A stretch of 64,000 bases of DNA from Sphingobium wenxiniae (GCF_007830065.1 NZ_VLKK01000002.1:248001-312000), one strand, 5' to 3'. Shown: positions 9,787 through 18,695, counted from the stretch's first letter. Notes: a model not told the origin generated them from the letters alone. Numbers and translations are program-made.

Positions 9787-11030
9787 ATGACGAGTCATTT
9801 CGCCGACATCCGCGCCGCCGCATCGCACCGATCCGGCTGCGCCATCGCGCTTCGCCGCACGATGGGACGGCCGCTGCGCGTGGCGCTGTTCTCCGGCAAT
9901 TACGACTGCGTGCGCGACGGCGCCAATCAGGCGCTGAACCGGCTGGTCGCCTATTTGATGGACCGGGTGGGCGCGCAGGTTCGCATCTATTCGCCCACCG
10001 CGCCGCGCAAGGCGTTCGATTCGGTCGGCGACATCCGCTCCGTCCGGTCGCTCAGCATCCCCGGCCGGCCGGAATACCGGCTGGCGCTGGGCTTCACCAG
10101 CGCCGCCGCGCGCGACTTCGACGATTTCGCGCCGGACGTGGTCCATCTTTCCGCGCCGGACCTGCTGGGGCGGCAGGCGCAGAAACATGCCCGCCGCCAC
10201 GGTATCCCGGTCGTGGCAAGCCTGCACACGCGCTTCGAAACCTATCTCGACTATTATCGCGTGGGCCTGCTGCGGCCGATGGTCGAAGCCTATCTCGACC
10301 GCTTCTATGGCGAGAGCGATCATATATTGGCCCCCACAGCGCCCATCGCGCGGGAAATGGTCGGACGCCACGGAGAGGACAAGGTGTCGATCTGGGGCAG
10401 GGGCGTCGATCCCGCCCTGTTCGGCCCGCACCTGCGCGACGAAGGAATCCGCTCTGCCCACGGATATATGCCGGAGGAAGTCGTGCCGCTCTTCTTCGGG
10501 CGGCTGGTGCTGGAAAAGGGGCTGGGCATCTTTGCGAGGCCATTGCCCGGATCCGCGCGCAGGGCCATCAGGTGCGGCCTCTGATCGTCGGGGAAGGCCC
10601 CGCGCGCGGCTGGCTGGCGGAGCGGATGCCCAATGCCACCTTCATGGGCCACCTGTCGGGCGCGGCGTTGGGCCGGGCGGTAGCGAGCGCCGATATCCTC
10701 ATCAACCCCAGTGTCACGGAGGCGTTCGGCAATGTGAATCTGGAGGCGATGGCGTCCGGCCTTGCCGTGGTGTCGGCGGATATCGCCAGCGCGTCGGCGC
10801 TGATCGCGGACGGGAAAACCGGCCTGCTGGTCCCCGCCGGCCAGGCTGAGGCTTATGTGGATGCGGTCGTCGGCCTGATGACCGACGAGAAGCGGCGCCG
10901 GACGGTGCGCGCCGCTGCGGCGGCGGCGGCCATACGGCATCGCTGGAGCGATGTGCTGGAGGACGTCGCCGCCGCATATTGCCATGTCCTGCACATCCCC
11001 CTTGCCCCGGCCGTGGAGCAGGCGGCATGA
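9787..11030 (+). pseudogene. GT4 glycosyltransferase split by a one-base frameshift
   Basis: Two frames together make one GT4 glycosyltransferase of about 410 residues. The first (to 10584) carries the N-terminal donor/acceptor domain, LRVALFSGNYDCVRDGANQ through HTRFETYLDYYRVG to PLFFGRLVLEKGLGIFA, and then turns into unrelated sequence. The second resumes at about 10537 with AIARIRAQGHQVRPLIVGEG and includes the EX7E motif in NPSVTEAFGNVNLEAMASG. Adding one G between 10536 and 10537 restores a continuous frame (GIFA-EAIARIR). This is either a recent inactivating deletion or a sequencing error. The start is ATG 9787 or ATG 9862. The family transfers hexoses or mannose to lipid or glycan acceptors. 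Confidence 0.85.
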
Positions 11031-11053
11031 TGGGTGCATGAAGGATGCCGCGC

Positions 11054-11578
11054 ATGGACGATCGATCCGACATCGCCGCTGATCTGCTGGCCATGCGCCG
11101 CTATGCGCGTTCGCTCACCCGCGACGATCAGGATGCGGACGATGTGGTGCAGGACGCGCTTGTCCGCGCCATCGAACGGAGCGCGACCTACAGGCCCGAA
11201 CGCCGCCGCCGTCCCTGGCTGCTCGCCATCGTTTACAATGTCTTCGTTTCCGCCAAGCGGCGCGAGGCAGCCGAGGCGCGGCGCAACGATCGCTTCGCCG
11301 AAACGATGATGGACCGCATCGGCCCGGAGCAAGAGGAACGCGCGCGCCTCGCCGAAATCGCGCGCGATTTCGCCGCTTTGCCGGACCGTTATCGCATGGT
11401 GCTGCATCTGGTCGCGGTGGAGGGGCTGAGCTATCAGGAGACGGCGGAGGCGCTGGGCATCCCGTTGGGCACCGTGATGTCGCGGCTGTGGCGTGCCCGC
11501 GCGGCGTTACGGGAAGGCGCGGAAGAGCAACAGGGAAAACGGCCCGGTCTGCGGCTGGTTGGAGGACGCGATGACTGA
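11054..11578 (+). CDS. ECF-type RNA polymerase sigma factor
   Basis: This 174-residue protein has the two conserved sigma regions of the ECF class: region 2 with DDQDADDVVQDALVRAI and region 4 with EGLSYQETAEALGIPLGTV followed by MSRLWRARAALRE. It would direct core polymerase to a small stress regulon. ATG 11054 is preferred over ATG 11045 because AAGGA lies 8 bases upstream. The next gene, an apparent anti-sigma factor, overlaps the stop by 8 bases. This is not the EcfG/NepR/PhyR general stress cassette, since neither NepR nor PhyR is adjacent. The stimulus is unknown. Confidence 0.92.
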   Translation: MDDRSDIAADLLAMRRYARSLTRDDQDADDVVQDALVRAIERSATYRPERRRRPWLLAIVYNVFVSAKRREAAEARRNDRFAETMMDRIGPEQEERARLAEIARDFAALPDRYRMVLHLVAVEGLSYQETAEALGIPLGTVMSRLWRARAALREGAEEQQGKRPGLRLVGGRDD

Positions 11579-12293
11579 AGAGCCGACGGATCTGGAAATC
11601 CACGCCTATATCGACGGAGAACTCGACACTGGGCGATGCTTTGCCGTGGAAACGCATCTGTCGCGTCATCCGGTGCTGGCCGCGCGGGTCATGGGCGACC
11701 TCAGCATCCGCAGCGCGCTCGGCTTGTTGACGCGGGACACCGCGCCCGCCGCGCACGGCTTGAAGGTGCTGGCCGCGCATCTGCGCGGGCGCAGGCCATT
11801 GTGGCGGCGCGCCCTGCCTCTGGGGGCATCGACCGCCGGGCTGGCGGCCGCCGCGCTTGCCTTTTTCGTCGTGACCGAGGGGCCGCCGGGCTATGTGAAC
11901 TATGCCGTCGCGTCGCATCGCATCGCGATGATGCGGGCGCATATGGCTTCGCAGGAGGAAACCCCGCATTTCGATTCGCAGGAAATCGCGCTGCGGACCC
12001 GCATAGCGATGCCGAAATTCCCCCGGGACTGGGCCGTGACGGACGTGCAGCTTTTCCCCACCGCCAAGGGGCCGGGGCTGCTCGTCGCGGTGAAGACGCA
12101 GGAAGGGCAGAAGCTGTCGATCTTTGCCGTGCGGGAGAAGACCGACGCGCCCGAACGCCCCGATGCCATCCGCGAAGGCGAACAATCGGTGGCCTATTGG
12201 CGGCGCGGCGAGATGTCCTATGCCCTGACCGGGGAGGAAGAGCCTGGCGCGATCGACGCCACCGCCGAGGCGCTTGCCCGGCATTGGTCCTGA
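11571..12293 (+). CDS. Membrane anti-sigma factor, non-zinc type
   Basis: The 240-residue protein starts 8 bases inside the sigma gene, with GGAGG just upstream. The N-terminal cytoplasmic part begins TDLEIHAYIDGELDTGR, the usual anti-sigma opening, and a single membrane helix lies near residues 80-100 (PLGASTAGLAAAALAFFVV). The C-terminal periplasmic domain of about 140 residues has no recognised sensor family. The zinc-binding HxxxCxxC of classical anti-sigma factors is absent; the equivalent stretch reads HLSRHPVLAARV. It probably holds the adjacent ECF sigma at the membrane until signalled. Confidence 0.85.
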   Translation: MTEEPTDLEIHAYIDGELDTGRCFAVETHLSRHPVLAARVMGDLSIRSALGLLTRDTAPAAHGLKVLAAHLRGRRPLWRRALPLGASTAGLAAAALAFFVVTEGPPGYVNYAVASHRIAMMRAHMASQEETPHFDSQEIALRTRIAMPKFPRDWAVTDVQLFPTAKGPGLLVAVKTQEGQKLSIFAVREKTDAPERPDAIREGEQSVAYWRRGEMSYALTGEEEPGAIDATAEALARHWS

Positions 12294-12303
12294 TGGAACC
12301 GGA

Positions 12304-12825
12304 TCAGGCCGGGAAAGCGCCCTCCGCCAGCGCCGCGCCATGGTCGCGGATCGCGCGGGGCCATGAGGCGCAGGCCACTTCGAACGCGTCCTTGTCCTTC
12401 GCATAGAGCGCCCGCATCGCGTCCTCATAGCCGGGCCGGTCGCCCGCCATCACGGTGAGGAAATGATAGGCCGCATCCATCGCAGCGCGGGGAGAGGGTT
12501 TGTCCGCGCCCTCCTTGCGCGCCGTTTCGACCAATCGCCGCAAGGTGGCCGAAGCCCCGCCGGGCTGCGCCGCCAGCCAATCCCAATGCCGGGGGAGCAG
12601 CGTCACTTCGCGCGGCTGCACGCCCAGCCTGGGCCGCCCCCGCCCTCGCGGCGCTTCCGGCGCGGAGCCGCGCAGGTCGATATCCGTCTGCCGCCCGGTC
12701 GCATCGTCGAACAGCAGGATATTCTGCGCGTCCTCGCCCATGGCGTTGAGCGCCGCCCGAACTTCATCCTCGTCGCCCGTCGCGATCCATGTTTCGCCCG
12801 CAAAGGCCGTCAATGTGCGCGTCAT
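12304..12825 (-). CDS. DUF2239 family protein
   Basis: This 173-residue cytoplasmic protein matches the DUF2239 pattern I recall: an N-terminal TAFAGETWIATGDEDEV segment, a basic GRGRPRLGVQPREVTLLPRH centre and a helical C-terminus ending near SWPRAIRDHGA. No biochemical function is known for the family. The start is ATG 12825, preceded by AAGGAGATT at a good distance; an upstream in-frame ATG at 12876 lacks that. It converges on the anti-sigma gene, with 10 bases between the stops. The central GRGRPRLGVQPREVTLLPR resembles DNA- or RNA-contacting tails, but that is only an impression. Confidence 0.75.
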   Translation of the reverse strand: MTRTLTAFAGETWIATGDEDEVRAALNAMGEDAQNILLFDDATGRQTDIDLRGSAPEAPRGRGRPRLGVQPREVTLLPRHWDWLAAQPGGASATLRRLVETARKEGADKPSPRAAMDAAYHFLTVMAGDRPGYEDAMRALYAKDKDAFEVACASWPRAIRDHGAALAEGAFPA

Positions 12826-12896
12826 GCCGAAATCTCCTTCGGCACGCCATTTATTATCCGGGTTTAATTCCGTCAATTATAATCCGGGTAAAAATA

Positions 12897-13670
12897 TCAG
12901 CCCCGCAGCTCCACCCAGGTCGGCGCATGGTCGCTGGCCTTTTCCCGGCCCCGGAAATCCTTGTCCACCTGTGCGTCGACCAGGCGGTCGGCGGCGGCGG
13001 GGCTGAGCAGCAGATGATCGATGCGGAAACCCGCGTCGCGCGGCCAGGCGTTCATCTGATAATCCCAGAACGTCCACACGCCCCCTGCCGGATGGCGGCT
13101 GAGAATCGCGTCGGTCCATCCGTCGCCCAGCAGGCGGCGATAGGCGGCGCGGCTTTCCGGCTGCATCAGCGCGTCGCCGGCCATGGCCTTCACGGAATAG
13201 ACGTCGCGGTCGCGCGGGATGACATTGTAGTCGCCCGCGAGGATGGCGGGCACTTCCTCTGCCCATATCTCCGCCGCGCGGGTCCGCAATCGCTGCATCC
13301 AGCGCAGCTTGTAATCGAATTTCGGGCCGGGCTGCGGGTTGCCGTTGGGCAGGTAGATGCTGGCGACCCGCACGCCCTTCACATCGGCTTCGATATAGCG
13401 GCTGTGCTCGTCCTCCGGCTCGCCGTCGAGGCCCCGGCGGACCTCCGCCGGCGTTTCGCCGCGCGCCAGGATAGCGACGCCGTTGAACCCCTTCTGCCCG
13501 TGCCAGATCGCGCCATAGCCCGCATCCTCGATATCCTTGACCGGAAAGGTTTCGTCGGACGTCTTGATCTCCTGAAGGCAGGCGACGTCGGGCCGCGTTT
13601 CGTCCAGCCACTCCAGCAGGCGCGGCAGGCGCGCCTTGATCCCGTTGATGTTGAACGTGGCGATACGCAT
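12897..13670 (-). CDS. xth: Exodeoxyribonuclease III
   Basis: XthA cleaves DNA at abasic sites and digests 3' ends in base-excision repair. The 257-residue protein is of normal size and shows the EEP-fold signatures: MRIATFNINGIKARLPRLLE, VACLQEIKT (metal-binding Glu), GDYNVIPRDRDV (Asp/Asn catalytic pair), RIDHLLLSP and the C-terminal SDHAPTWVEL (catalytic His). It stands alone on the minus strand. The erpA-like gene lies 50 bases upstream on the same strand, so co-transcription is possible. No irregularity is seen. Confidence 0.95.
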   Translation of the reverse strand: MRIATFNINGIKARLPRLLEWLDETRPDVACLQEIKTSDETFPVKDIEDAGYGAIWHGQKGFNGVAILARGETPAEVRRGLDGEPEDEHSRYIEADVKGVRVASIYLPNGNPQPGPKFDYKLRWMQRLRTRAAEIWAEEVPAILAGDYNVIPRDRDVYSVKAMAGDALMQPESRAAYRRLLGDGWTDAILSRHPAGGVWTFWDYQMNAWPRDAGFRIDHLLLSPAAADRLVDAQVDKDFRGREKASDHAPTWVELRG

Positions 13671-13720
13671 GGCGGTGACTCCTCGCCAGCCTCCCTAAAG
13701 GGAAGAAACGCCCTTGGCTA

Positions 13721-14047
13721 TCAGATCGAAAAGCTGGTGCCGCAGCCGCAACCGGCGGTGGCGTTGGGATTCGTCACCTTGAACGCCGCGCCGCCCAGGT
13801 CCGACACGAAATCGACCGCCGACCCGCGGACCAGATCGATGCTCACATCGTCCACCACCAGCGTCACGCCGTCCCGTTCGGCCGTCACGTCATTCGCCTC
13901 CACCCCATCGGCAAGGCCGAAGCGATACTGGAAGCCGGAACAGCCGCCGCCGTCCACGGCGAGCCGCAATATGGCGGGCTTGCCCTGCTTGGCGGCAATC
14001 GCGGCCACGCGGGCGGCGGCGGAAGGAGTGAGATCGATATCGGCCAT
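13721..14047 (-). CDS. erpA: Iron-sulfur cluster assembly A-type carrier (ErpA/IscA family)
   Basis: A-type carriers pass Fe-S clusters to apo-proteins in the cytoplasm. The 108-residue protein contains the three conserved cysteines in GGGCSGFQY and the C-terminal GCGCGTSFSI. The LRLAVDGGGCSGFQYRFGL stretch places it nearer ErpA/HesB-type proteins, but IscA cannot be excluded. ATG 14047 (MADIDLTPSAAARV) is where conservation begins; in-frame ATGs at 14071 and 14098 would add 8 or 17 non-conserved residues. No convincing ribosome site precedes 14047, so the true start may be upstream. No isc or suf genes are adjacent. Confidence 0.88.
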   Translation of the reverse strand: MADIDLTPSAAARVAAIAAKQGKPAILRLAVDGGGCSGFQYRFGLADGVEANDVTAERDGVTLVVDDVSIDLVRGSAVDFVSDLGGAAFKVTNPNATAGCGCGTSFSI

Positions 14048-14232
14048 GGAGGTTAGATAGGGGCGAGCCATGGTCCCGGCAAGCGGCAGGAGAGACATGG
14101 GCGTTCATGGGACGCCCGAAAAAGCGGGTTTGGGTGGGAAGCGGACATTTGCCTGGATGCCTTCGCGTCGCAAGCGCAGGATTTTGGCGAACGCAGGCTG
14201 AACGGACTTTCCGGCGCTCGCTCCCAAAAGCA

Positions 14233-14261
14233 AACGAGCGCGGTTTGCGGCCGCGCTCGTT
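14233..14261 (-). terminator. Hairpin terminator after the cytochrome c gene
   Basis: AACGAGCGCGG and CCGCGCTCGTT form a perfect 11-bp stem with a 7-base loop. On the minus strand it lies 32 bases past the cytochrome c stop and is followed by TTTGCTTTT. This supports intrinsic termination between cytochrome c and the erpA-like gene. I see nothing else in this 246-base gap. Confidence 0.7.
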
Positions 14262-14293
14262 AAGATGTCGGTGCGGGCGGACCGCTCCGTGGA

Positions 14294-14920
14294 TCAGTGC
14301 GTGGCGGTCGCGTTCGCGGCCGGGGCTTCGGCGGCGTTTGCGCCTTCTGCCGGGGCGGTGGCGTTGTCGCCTTCCGCTGCCGCGGGGGCCGCGTCCGCCG
14401 CCGGAAGCGGCAGGTTCGATCCCTGCGTGTTGAGCCACGCGATCAAGTTCGCGCGGTCAGCCGGCTTGCCCAGGCCCGCAAAGGTCATCTTGGTGCCCGG
14501 CGCGAATTCGCGGGGGCTTTTCAGCCAGTGATCCATCGCCTCGAAGGTCCAGGTGCCGCCCTTGCTCTTAAGCGCGTCGGAGAAGGCGAAGCCCGCCTTG
14601 CCGTGGCCGATTTCCTCGCCCACCGTGCCGAAAAGATTGGGGCCGATGCCGTTCGCGCCGCCCTGGTTGACGGTGTGGCAGGCCGCGCATTTGGCGAAGA
14701 CCTTTTCACCGGCCGCGATGTCCGCCTGCGCCAGCAGCGTGTTGAGGCCGGGGCCGCTGTCGCCGCCGCCTTCGCCTTCCGCTTCGACGCCTTCGATCGC
14801 GTAGCCCATCTTTTCGGGCCGTTCGCTGTGGAAATAATGGGAACTGACGATAGCACCGCCCAATGCGATGATCCCCGCAAACAACGCCCACCCTGCAACG
14901 GTGTTGAAACGATCGCCCAT
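14294..14920 (-). CDS. Membrane-anchored class I cytochrome c (CycM-like)
   Basis: This 208-residue protein has an uncleaved N-terminal membrane helix (residues about 9-28), a linker rich in Gly and Glu, and one c-type heme site CAACH (C78, C81, H82). The distal methionine is probably in GTKMTFAGLG. The layout fits CycM-type cytochromes, which carry electrons from the bc1 complex to the aa3 oxidase in alphaproteobacteria. A C-terminal tail of about 40 Ala/Pro residues follows the heme domain. ATG 14920 has AAGGGAT upstream. pheA is divergent, and the 188-base gap between them must hold both promoters. Confidence 0.9.
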   Translation of the reverse strand: MGDRFNTVAGWALFAGIIALGGAIVSSHYFHSERPEKMGYAIEGVEAEGEGGGDSGPGLNTLLAQADIAAGEKVFAKCAACHTVNQGGANGIGPNLFGTVGEEIGHGKAGFAFSDALKSKGGTWTFEAMDHWLKSPREFAPGTKMTFAGLGKPADRANLIAWLNTQGSNLPLPAADAAPAAAEGDNATAPAEGANAAEAPAANATATH

Positions 14921-15108
14921 TCGCTCGCTATCCCTTGAATTTCTGTTCTGGCGGCTGGCTACCCGCGCCCCCTCTAGCGCGCTGCCATAATGGCGCAATC
15001 GCGAACGTGCAAGCATGGTTGAAGGCAAAAGCGACCGTTTCCAGCCCCTGGGGCGGTTCGCTCAATGCTTGCGCGCGTGACCGCAACTCCTTAAGCGCGC
15101 TGTCGCCA

Positions 15109-15999
15109 ATGGAAAACTATCCCGCTCCCGCCCGCGCGCTTGTCGCCCAACTCAGCGAGAAGGCCGCCGCCGATCCGGCGAAGGCCGTCGCCTATCAAGG
15201 CGCGCCGGGCGCCAATTCGCACCTGGCCGCGCTCGGCTACGCGCCCGATTGCGTGCCGCTGCCCTGCTTCGCGTTCGAGGATGCGATCGACGCGGTGCGC
15301 AGCGGCCAGGCCGCGCGCGCGATCATCCCCATCGAAAACAGCCTGCACGGCCGCGTCGCCGACATGCATTTCCTGCTGCCCGAATCGGGGCTGCACATCG
15401 TCGACGAATATTTCCTGCGCATCCGCCATTGCCTGATGGCGCCCGACACCGCGCCCGTCAAAAGCGCGATCAGCCATCCGCAGGCGCTGGGCCAGTGCCG
15501 TCATTATCTGCGCGAGCGGGGCATCCAGCCGGTCGCCTATGCCGATACGGCGGGCGCGGCGGCGCTGGTGGCGGAGACGCGCACGCCGGGCGAAGGGGCC
15601 ATCGCGCCCTATCTGGCGGCGGAGCTGTACGGCTTGCGGCTGGTGGCGGAGAATATCGAGGACAGCGACGACAATATGACGCGCTTCCTGGTGCTGGCGC
15701 ATGAACCCAGCATGCCGCAAGCGGGCGTCGGGCCGGTCATGACGACATTCCTGTTCGAGGTGAAGAACGTCCCCGCCGCGCTCTACAAGGCGATGGGGGG
15801 CTTTGCGACCAACGGCGTCAACATGACGAAGCTGGAAAGCTATCAGCGCGGCGCGAGCTTTTCCGCGACCGAGTTCTTTTGCGATATCGAAGGGATGCCG
15901 GGCGATCCGGCCGTCGACCGGGCGCTCGCCGAACTGGAGTTCCACAGCAAATGGGTGCGGATGCTGGGCAGCTACCGGCAGGCGCGGCCCCGCACCTGA
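15109..15999 (+). CDS. pheA: Prephenate dehydratase with ACT domain
   Basis: PheA converts prephenate to phenylpyruvate in phenylalanine synthesis. The 296-residue protein has the dehydratase domain first (VAYQGAPGANSH, then AIIPIENSLHGRV and the catalytic-loop DNMTRFLVLA) and a C-terminal ACT domain from about residue 205 (TTFLFEVKNVPAALYKAMGG, then NMTKLESYQ). The ACT ESRP-type motif reads LESYQ here, and phenylalanine feedback is still expected. There is no fused chorismate mutase. ATG 15109 is chosen because the upstream frame back to 14935 is not conserved. It is divergent from the cytochrome c gene. Confidence 0.95.
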   Translation: MENYPAPARALVAQLSEKAAADPAKAVAYQGAPGANSHLAALGYAPDCVPLPCFAFEDAIDAVRSGQAARAIIPIENSLHGRVADMHFLLPESGLHIVDEYFLRIRHCLMAPDTAPVKSAISHPQALGQCRHYLRERGIQPVAYADTAGAAALVAETRTPGEGAIAPYLAAELYGLRLVAENIEDSDDNMTRFLVLAHEPSMPQAGVGPVMTTFLFEVKNVPAALYKAMGGFATNGVNMTKLESYQRGASFSATEFFCDIEGMPGDPAVDRALAELEFHSKWVRMLGSYRQARPRT

Positions 16000-16015
16000 G
16001 GAGGGCCGTTATGGG
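16000..16015 (+). repeat. 16-base direct repeat, copy 1
   Basis: GGAGGGCCGTTATGGG directly follows the pheA stop. The identical 16-mer occurs at 18884-18899, again just after a stop codon. The rest of this 209-base gap holds a palindrome and no gene. Confidence 0.6.
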
Positions 16016-16037
16016 CCATTTTCCGCCATTTAATGCC

Positions 16038-16066
16038 CGTCATCCCAGCCTTTCGCTGGGATGACG
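16038..16066. repeat. Dispersed palindromic repeat, copy 2
   Basis: CGTCATCCCAGC and GCTGGGATGACG form a perfect 12-bp stem around CTTTC. It is the reverse-orientation counterpart of the element at 3272-3301: read on the other strand, its core is CATCCCAGCGAAAGGCTGGGATG. It sits between pheA and the MipA-family gene and may end pheA transcription. Confidence 0.75.
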
Positions 16067-16208
16067 GAGGAGTGGCGGGAATCCACCCATAACCGCCATT
16101 TGGCACACAGGTTTGCACATCACATAATCTCCCTTGATTTTGCGCCTTTGGAACTGCGGCTCCCCCCAAACATTCTACGGAGGGGGCCAGGGAAGGAAAT
16201 CCACACTT

Positions 16209-17054
16209 ATGATTCGCCGCTCCATTTATTTTGCCGGGTCAGTGGCCGCAGCGCTTGTCCTTGCGCCGCCGGCTTTCGCGCAGGAAGAGGATCACAGCAG
16301 CCTGACCATCGGGGTCGGAGGAGCCTATATCCCTAGCTATGAGGGATCGGACGACTATCGCGTCATCCCCATCGCGCAGGCGCGGGGCAAGGTGCACGAT
16401 TTCGCCTTCTGGACGCGCGGCCCGGCGCTCTATGTCGACGCGATCCCCAATCGCGACAGCGACGGAGTGGATTTCGAACTGGGGCCGATGGTCAATGTGC
16501 GGCTGGACCGCACCAGCCGCAAGGGGATGAAGGACGATGCCGTCCGCGCGCTGGGCAAGCGGGATGTGGCGGTGGAAGCGGGCGGCTTCGTCGGCATCGG
16601 CAAGACGGGCATCTTCACCAGCGCCTATGACAATCTTTCGGCGCGCGTCGCAGTCGCCAAGGACGTGGCGGGCGCGCACAAGGGCTATGTCATAACGCCC
16701 GCCGTCGAATATGTGACGCCGCTGTCGATGACGACCTTCGTCGGCCTGGGCGTGTCGGCGGAATATGTGAGCAAGAGATATGGCCGCTATTATTACGATG
16801 TGGATGGCGCGAACGCCCTCGCGTCGGGACTGCCGATCGACGGTCGCGCGGGCGACAAGGCCGGGTTTAAGAAGATCGGCGTCAACCTGAGCGCGGGCAA
16901 ATCGCTGTCAGGCGACATCCGCAAGGGGTGGGCCATATTCGCGGCGGGCGGATATTCGCGGATGCTGGGTCGCTACGCCGATTCGCCGGTCGTGTCGGTC
17001 GCGGGGTCGAAGAACCAGTGGATCGGCGCGCTGGGCGTGGGCTATACTTTCTGA
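16209..17054 (+). CDS. MipA/OmpV-family outer membrane protein
   Basis: The 281-residue product has a clear signal peptide (MIRRSIYFAGSVAAALVLAPPAFA, cut before QEED). It then shows the pattern of a MipA/OmpV beta-barrel: an early TIGVGGAYIPSYEGSDDYRV, repeated glycine/aromatic strands, and a C-terminal GALGVGYTF ending in phenylalanine, as in outer membrane barrels. The family includes a scaffold for murein enzymes and porin-like proteins; the exact role here is not known. AAGGAAAT precedes ATG 16209. Neighbours give no functional clue. Confidence 0.85.
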   Translation: MIRRSIYFAGSVAAALVLAPPAFAQEEDHSSLTIGVGGAYIPSYEGSDDYRVIPIAQARGKVHDFAFWTRGPALYVDAIPNRDSDGVDFELGPMVNVRLDRTSRKGMKDDAVRALGKRDVAVEAGGFVGIGKTGIFTSAYDNLSARVAVAKDVAGAHKGYVITPAVEYVTPLSMTTFVGLGVSAEYVSKRYGRYYYDVDGANALASGLPIDGRAGDKAGFKKIGVNLSAGKSLSGDIRKGWAIFAAGGYSRMLGRYADSPVVSVAGSKNQWIGALGVGYTF

Positions 17055-17147
17055 AATCCTGCCGTCGCGCCCTTGGCGAGAGGGTGACGCTTCCCATATT
17101 GCGCTGTATGGAGGCGGCGAAAACCGCATGAGGCAGGAGACGACAGC

Positions 17148-18059
17148 GTGGCAACCCTGGGATTGAGCGACACCGATAAGGCGTCGGTAGAGGCGTTTCG
17201 CCGGGACGTGGTGGAGCCGTCGCACACGCAACTGGTGATCGTGGACTTCTGGGCGGAATGGTGCGGGCCGTGCAAGCAGCTTGCGCCGGTGATCGAGAAG
17301 GTCTGCGCGGACTATGCGTCCAAGGGCGTGAAGCTGGTCAAGATCAACGTCGATGAGGACAAGTTCATCGCCGCCCAGTTCCGGGTGCAGTCGATCCCCA
17401 CCGTCTATGCCGTGTTCCAGGGCCAGCCCGTCGCCGACCTGAGCCAGGCGCGGACAGAAGGGCAGTTCAAGCAGTATCTGGACCAGATATTGGGCCAGCT
17501 TCCCATCGATTCGGACGAAAAGGCGCAGGCGGAGGAGGTCGCGCCGCTGATCGCCATGGGCGAGGACCTGCTGACCGGCGGCGAGAATGAGCGCGCCCTT
17601 TCCGTGTTCGAGCAGATCGCGCAGATGGCGGCGGACAATGCGGAGGTCGCTTCGGGCCGCGCGCGGGCGCTCGCGGCGCTGGAGCGGGTGGACGAGGCCG
17701 AGGCGGTGCTGGACGCGCTGTCCCCCGAAGCCGCGAAGGACGGGCATGTCGAGCGGGCGCGGGCGGCCATCGCCCTCGCGCGCAATGCGCGGCCCGTGGC
17801 GGACCTGTCCGGCGTGGAGGCGCGGGTCGCGGCCGATCCCGACGATCATGAAGCGCGCTTCGAACTGGCGACGGGCCTGATGGGCAATGGCGACCGGGAC
17901 GGGGCGGCGGACGCGCTGCTGGAAATCGTGCGGCGCGACCGGGAATGGAATGACGGCGCGGCGCGGACGCAGCTCCTTACCTTGTTCGAGGCGGTGGGGC
18001 TGGAAGACCCGTGGGTCGCGGCGCAGCGCAGGCGCTTGTCGCAGATCCTGTTCGCCTGA
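17148..18059 (+). CDS. Thioredoxin-TPR co-chaperone (CnoX/YbbN-like)
   Basis: The 303-residue protein joins an N-terminal thioredoxin domain, with WAEWCGPCKQ (C39 and C42), to TPR-like helical repeats from about residue 125 to the end. This is the architecture of YbbN/CnoX, a chaperedoxin that protects and delivers proteins under oxidative stress. In E. coli CnoX the active-site cysteines are replaced by SxxC; here both are intact, so a real thioredoxin activity is likely. Translation starts at GTG 17148 after AGGAG. The Lon-domain gene follows 11 bases later, suggesting one proteostasis transcript. Confidence 0.9.
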   Translation: MATLGLSDTDKASVEAFRRDVVEPSHTQLVIVDFWAEWCGPCKQLAPVIEKVCADYASKGVKLVKINVDEDKFIAAQFRVQSIPTVYAVFQGQPVADLSQARTEGQFKQYLDQILGQLPIDSDEKAQAEEVAPLIAMGEDLLTGGENERALSVFEQIAQMAADNAEVASGRARALAALERVDEAEAVLDALSPEAAKDGHVERARAAIALARNARPVADLSGVEARVAADPDDHEARFELATGLMGNGDRDGAADALLEIVRRDREWNDGAARTQLLTLFEAVGLEDPWVAAQRRRLSQILFA

Positions 18060-18070
18060 CGGCGCGGCCG

Positions 18071-18685
18071 ATGCCAAAAGCCCGCGTCTCGATATTTCCG
18101 CTTTCCGGGGCGCTGTTGCTGCCGGGCATGGAGTTGCCGCTGCATATCTTCGAGCCGCGATATCGGGCGCTGATCCATGACGCCATGGCGCGGGATCGGC
18201 GGATCGGCATGATCCAGCCGCGCGGGAGAGGGTTGAAGCCCGCTTTGTTCGACATGGGATGCCTGGGGCATATCAGCCATATCGAGGCGCTGGAGGACGG
18301 GCGGTTCAATATCATCCTGAAAGGGCTGGCGCGGTTCCGGGTGGTGCGGGAGCTGGAGGTGGGGACGGCCTTCCGTCAGATCGAGGCGGAGGTGGAGCAG
18401 GCGCCCGACCCCGACGAGGTGCTGTCCGCCGTGGAACGTGCCGCGCTGGAGCAGGAATCGCAGCGTTTCGCGAAAATGCTGGGCTATGTGGTGGATTGGA
18501 CGGCGGTGTCGCGGTTGGACGATCAGTCGCTGGTCAACGGCATCGCGCAGATCGCGCCCTTCGACCCCGCCGCCAAGCAGACGCTGCTGGAGGCGGATAC
18601 GCTCAATGCGCGGGCGGACCTTATCATCCAGTTGATGCAGATCGTGGGCCGGGCCGAACGGGACGGCGGCACGACGATGCAGTAA
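18071..18685 (+). CDS. Lon N-terminal (substrate-binding) domain protein
   Basis: This 204-residue protein has only the LON/PUA-like domain found at the N-terminus of Lon protease: [20 protein letters not shown], then [14 protein letters not shown] and [10 protein letters not shown]. There is no ATPase or protease domain. Such stand-alone proteins are thought to help select substrates, though no activity has been settled. ATG 18071 follows the CnoX-like stop by 11 bases, and a Trm112-like gene follows 10 bases after the stop. The three genes form a compact run. Confidence 0.9.
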   Translation: MPKARVSIFPLSGALLLPGMELPLHIFEPRYRALIHDAMARDRRIGMIQPRGRGLKPALFDMGCLGHISHIEALEDGRFNIILKGLARFRVVRELEVGTAFRQIEAEVEQAPDPDEVLSAVERAALEQESQRFAKMLGYVVDWTAVSRLDDQSLVNGIAQIAPFDPAAKQTLLEADTLNARADLIIQLMQIVGRAERDGGTTMQ

Positions 18686-18695
18686 GGAGCGGGCA

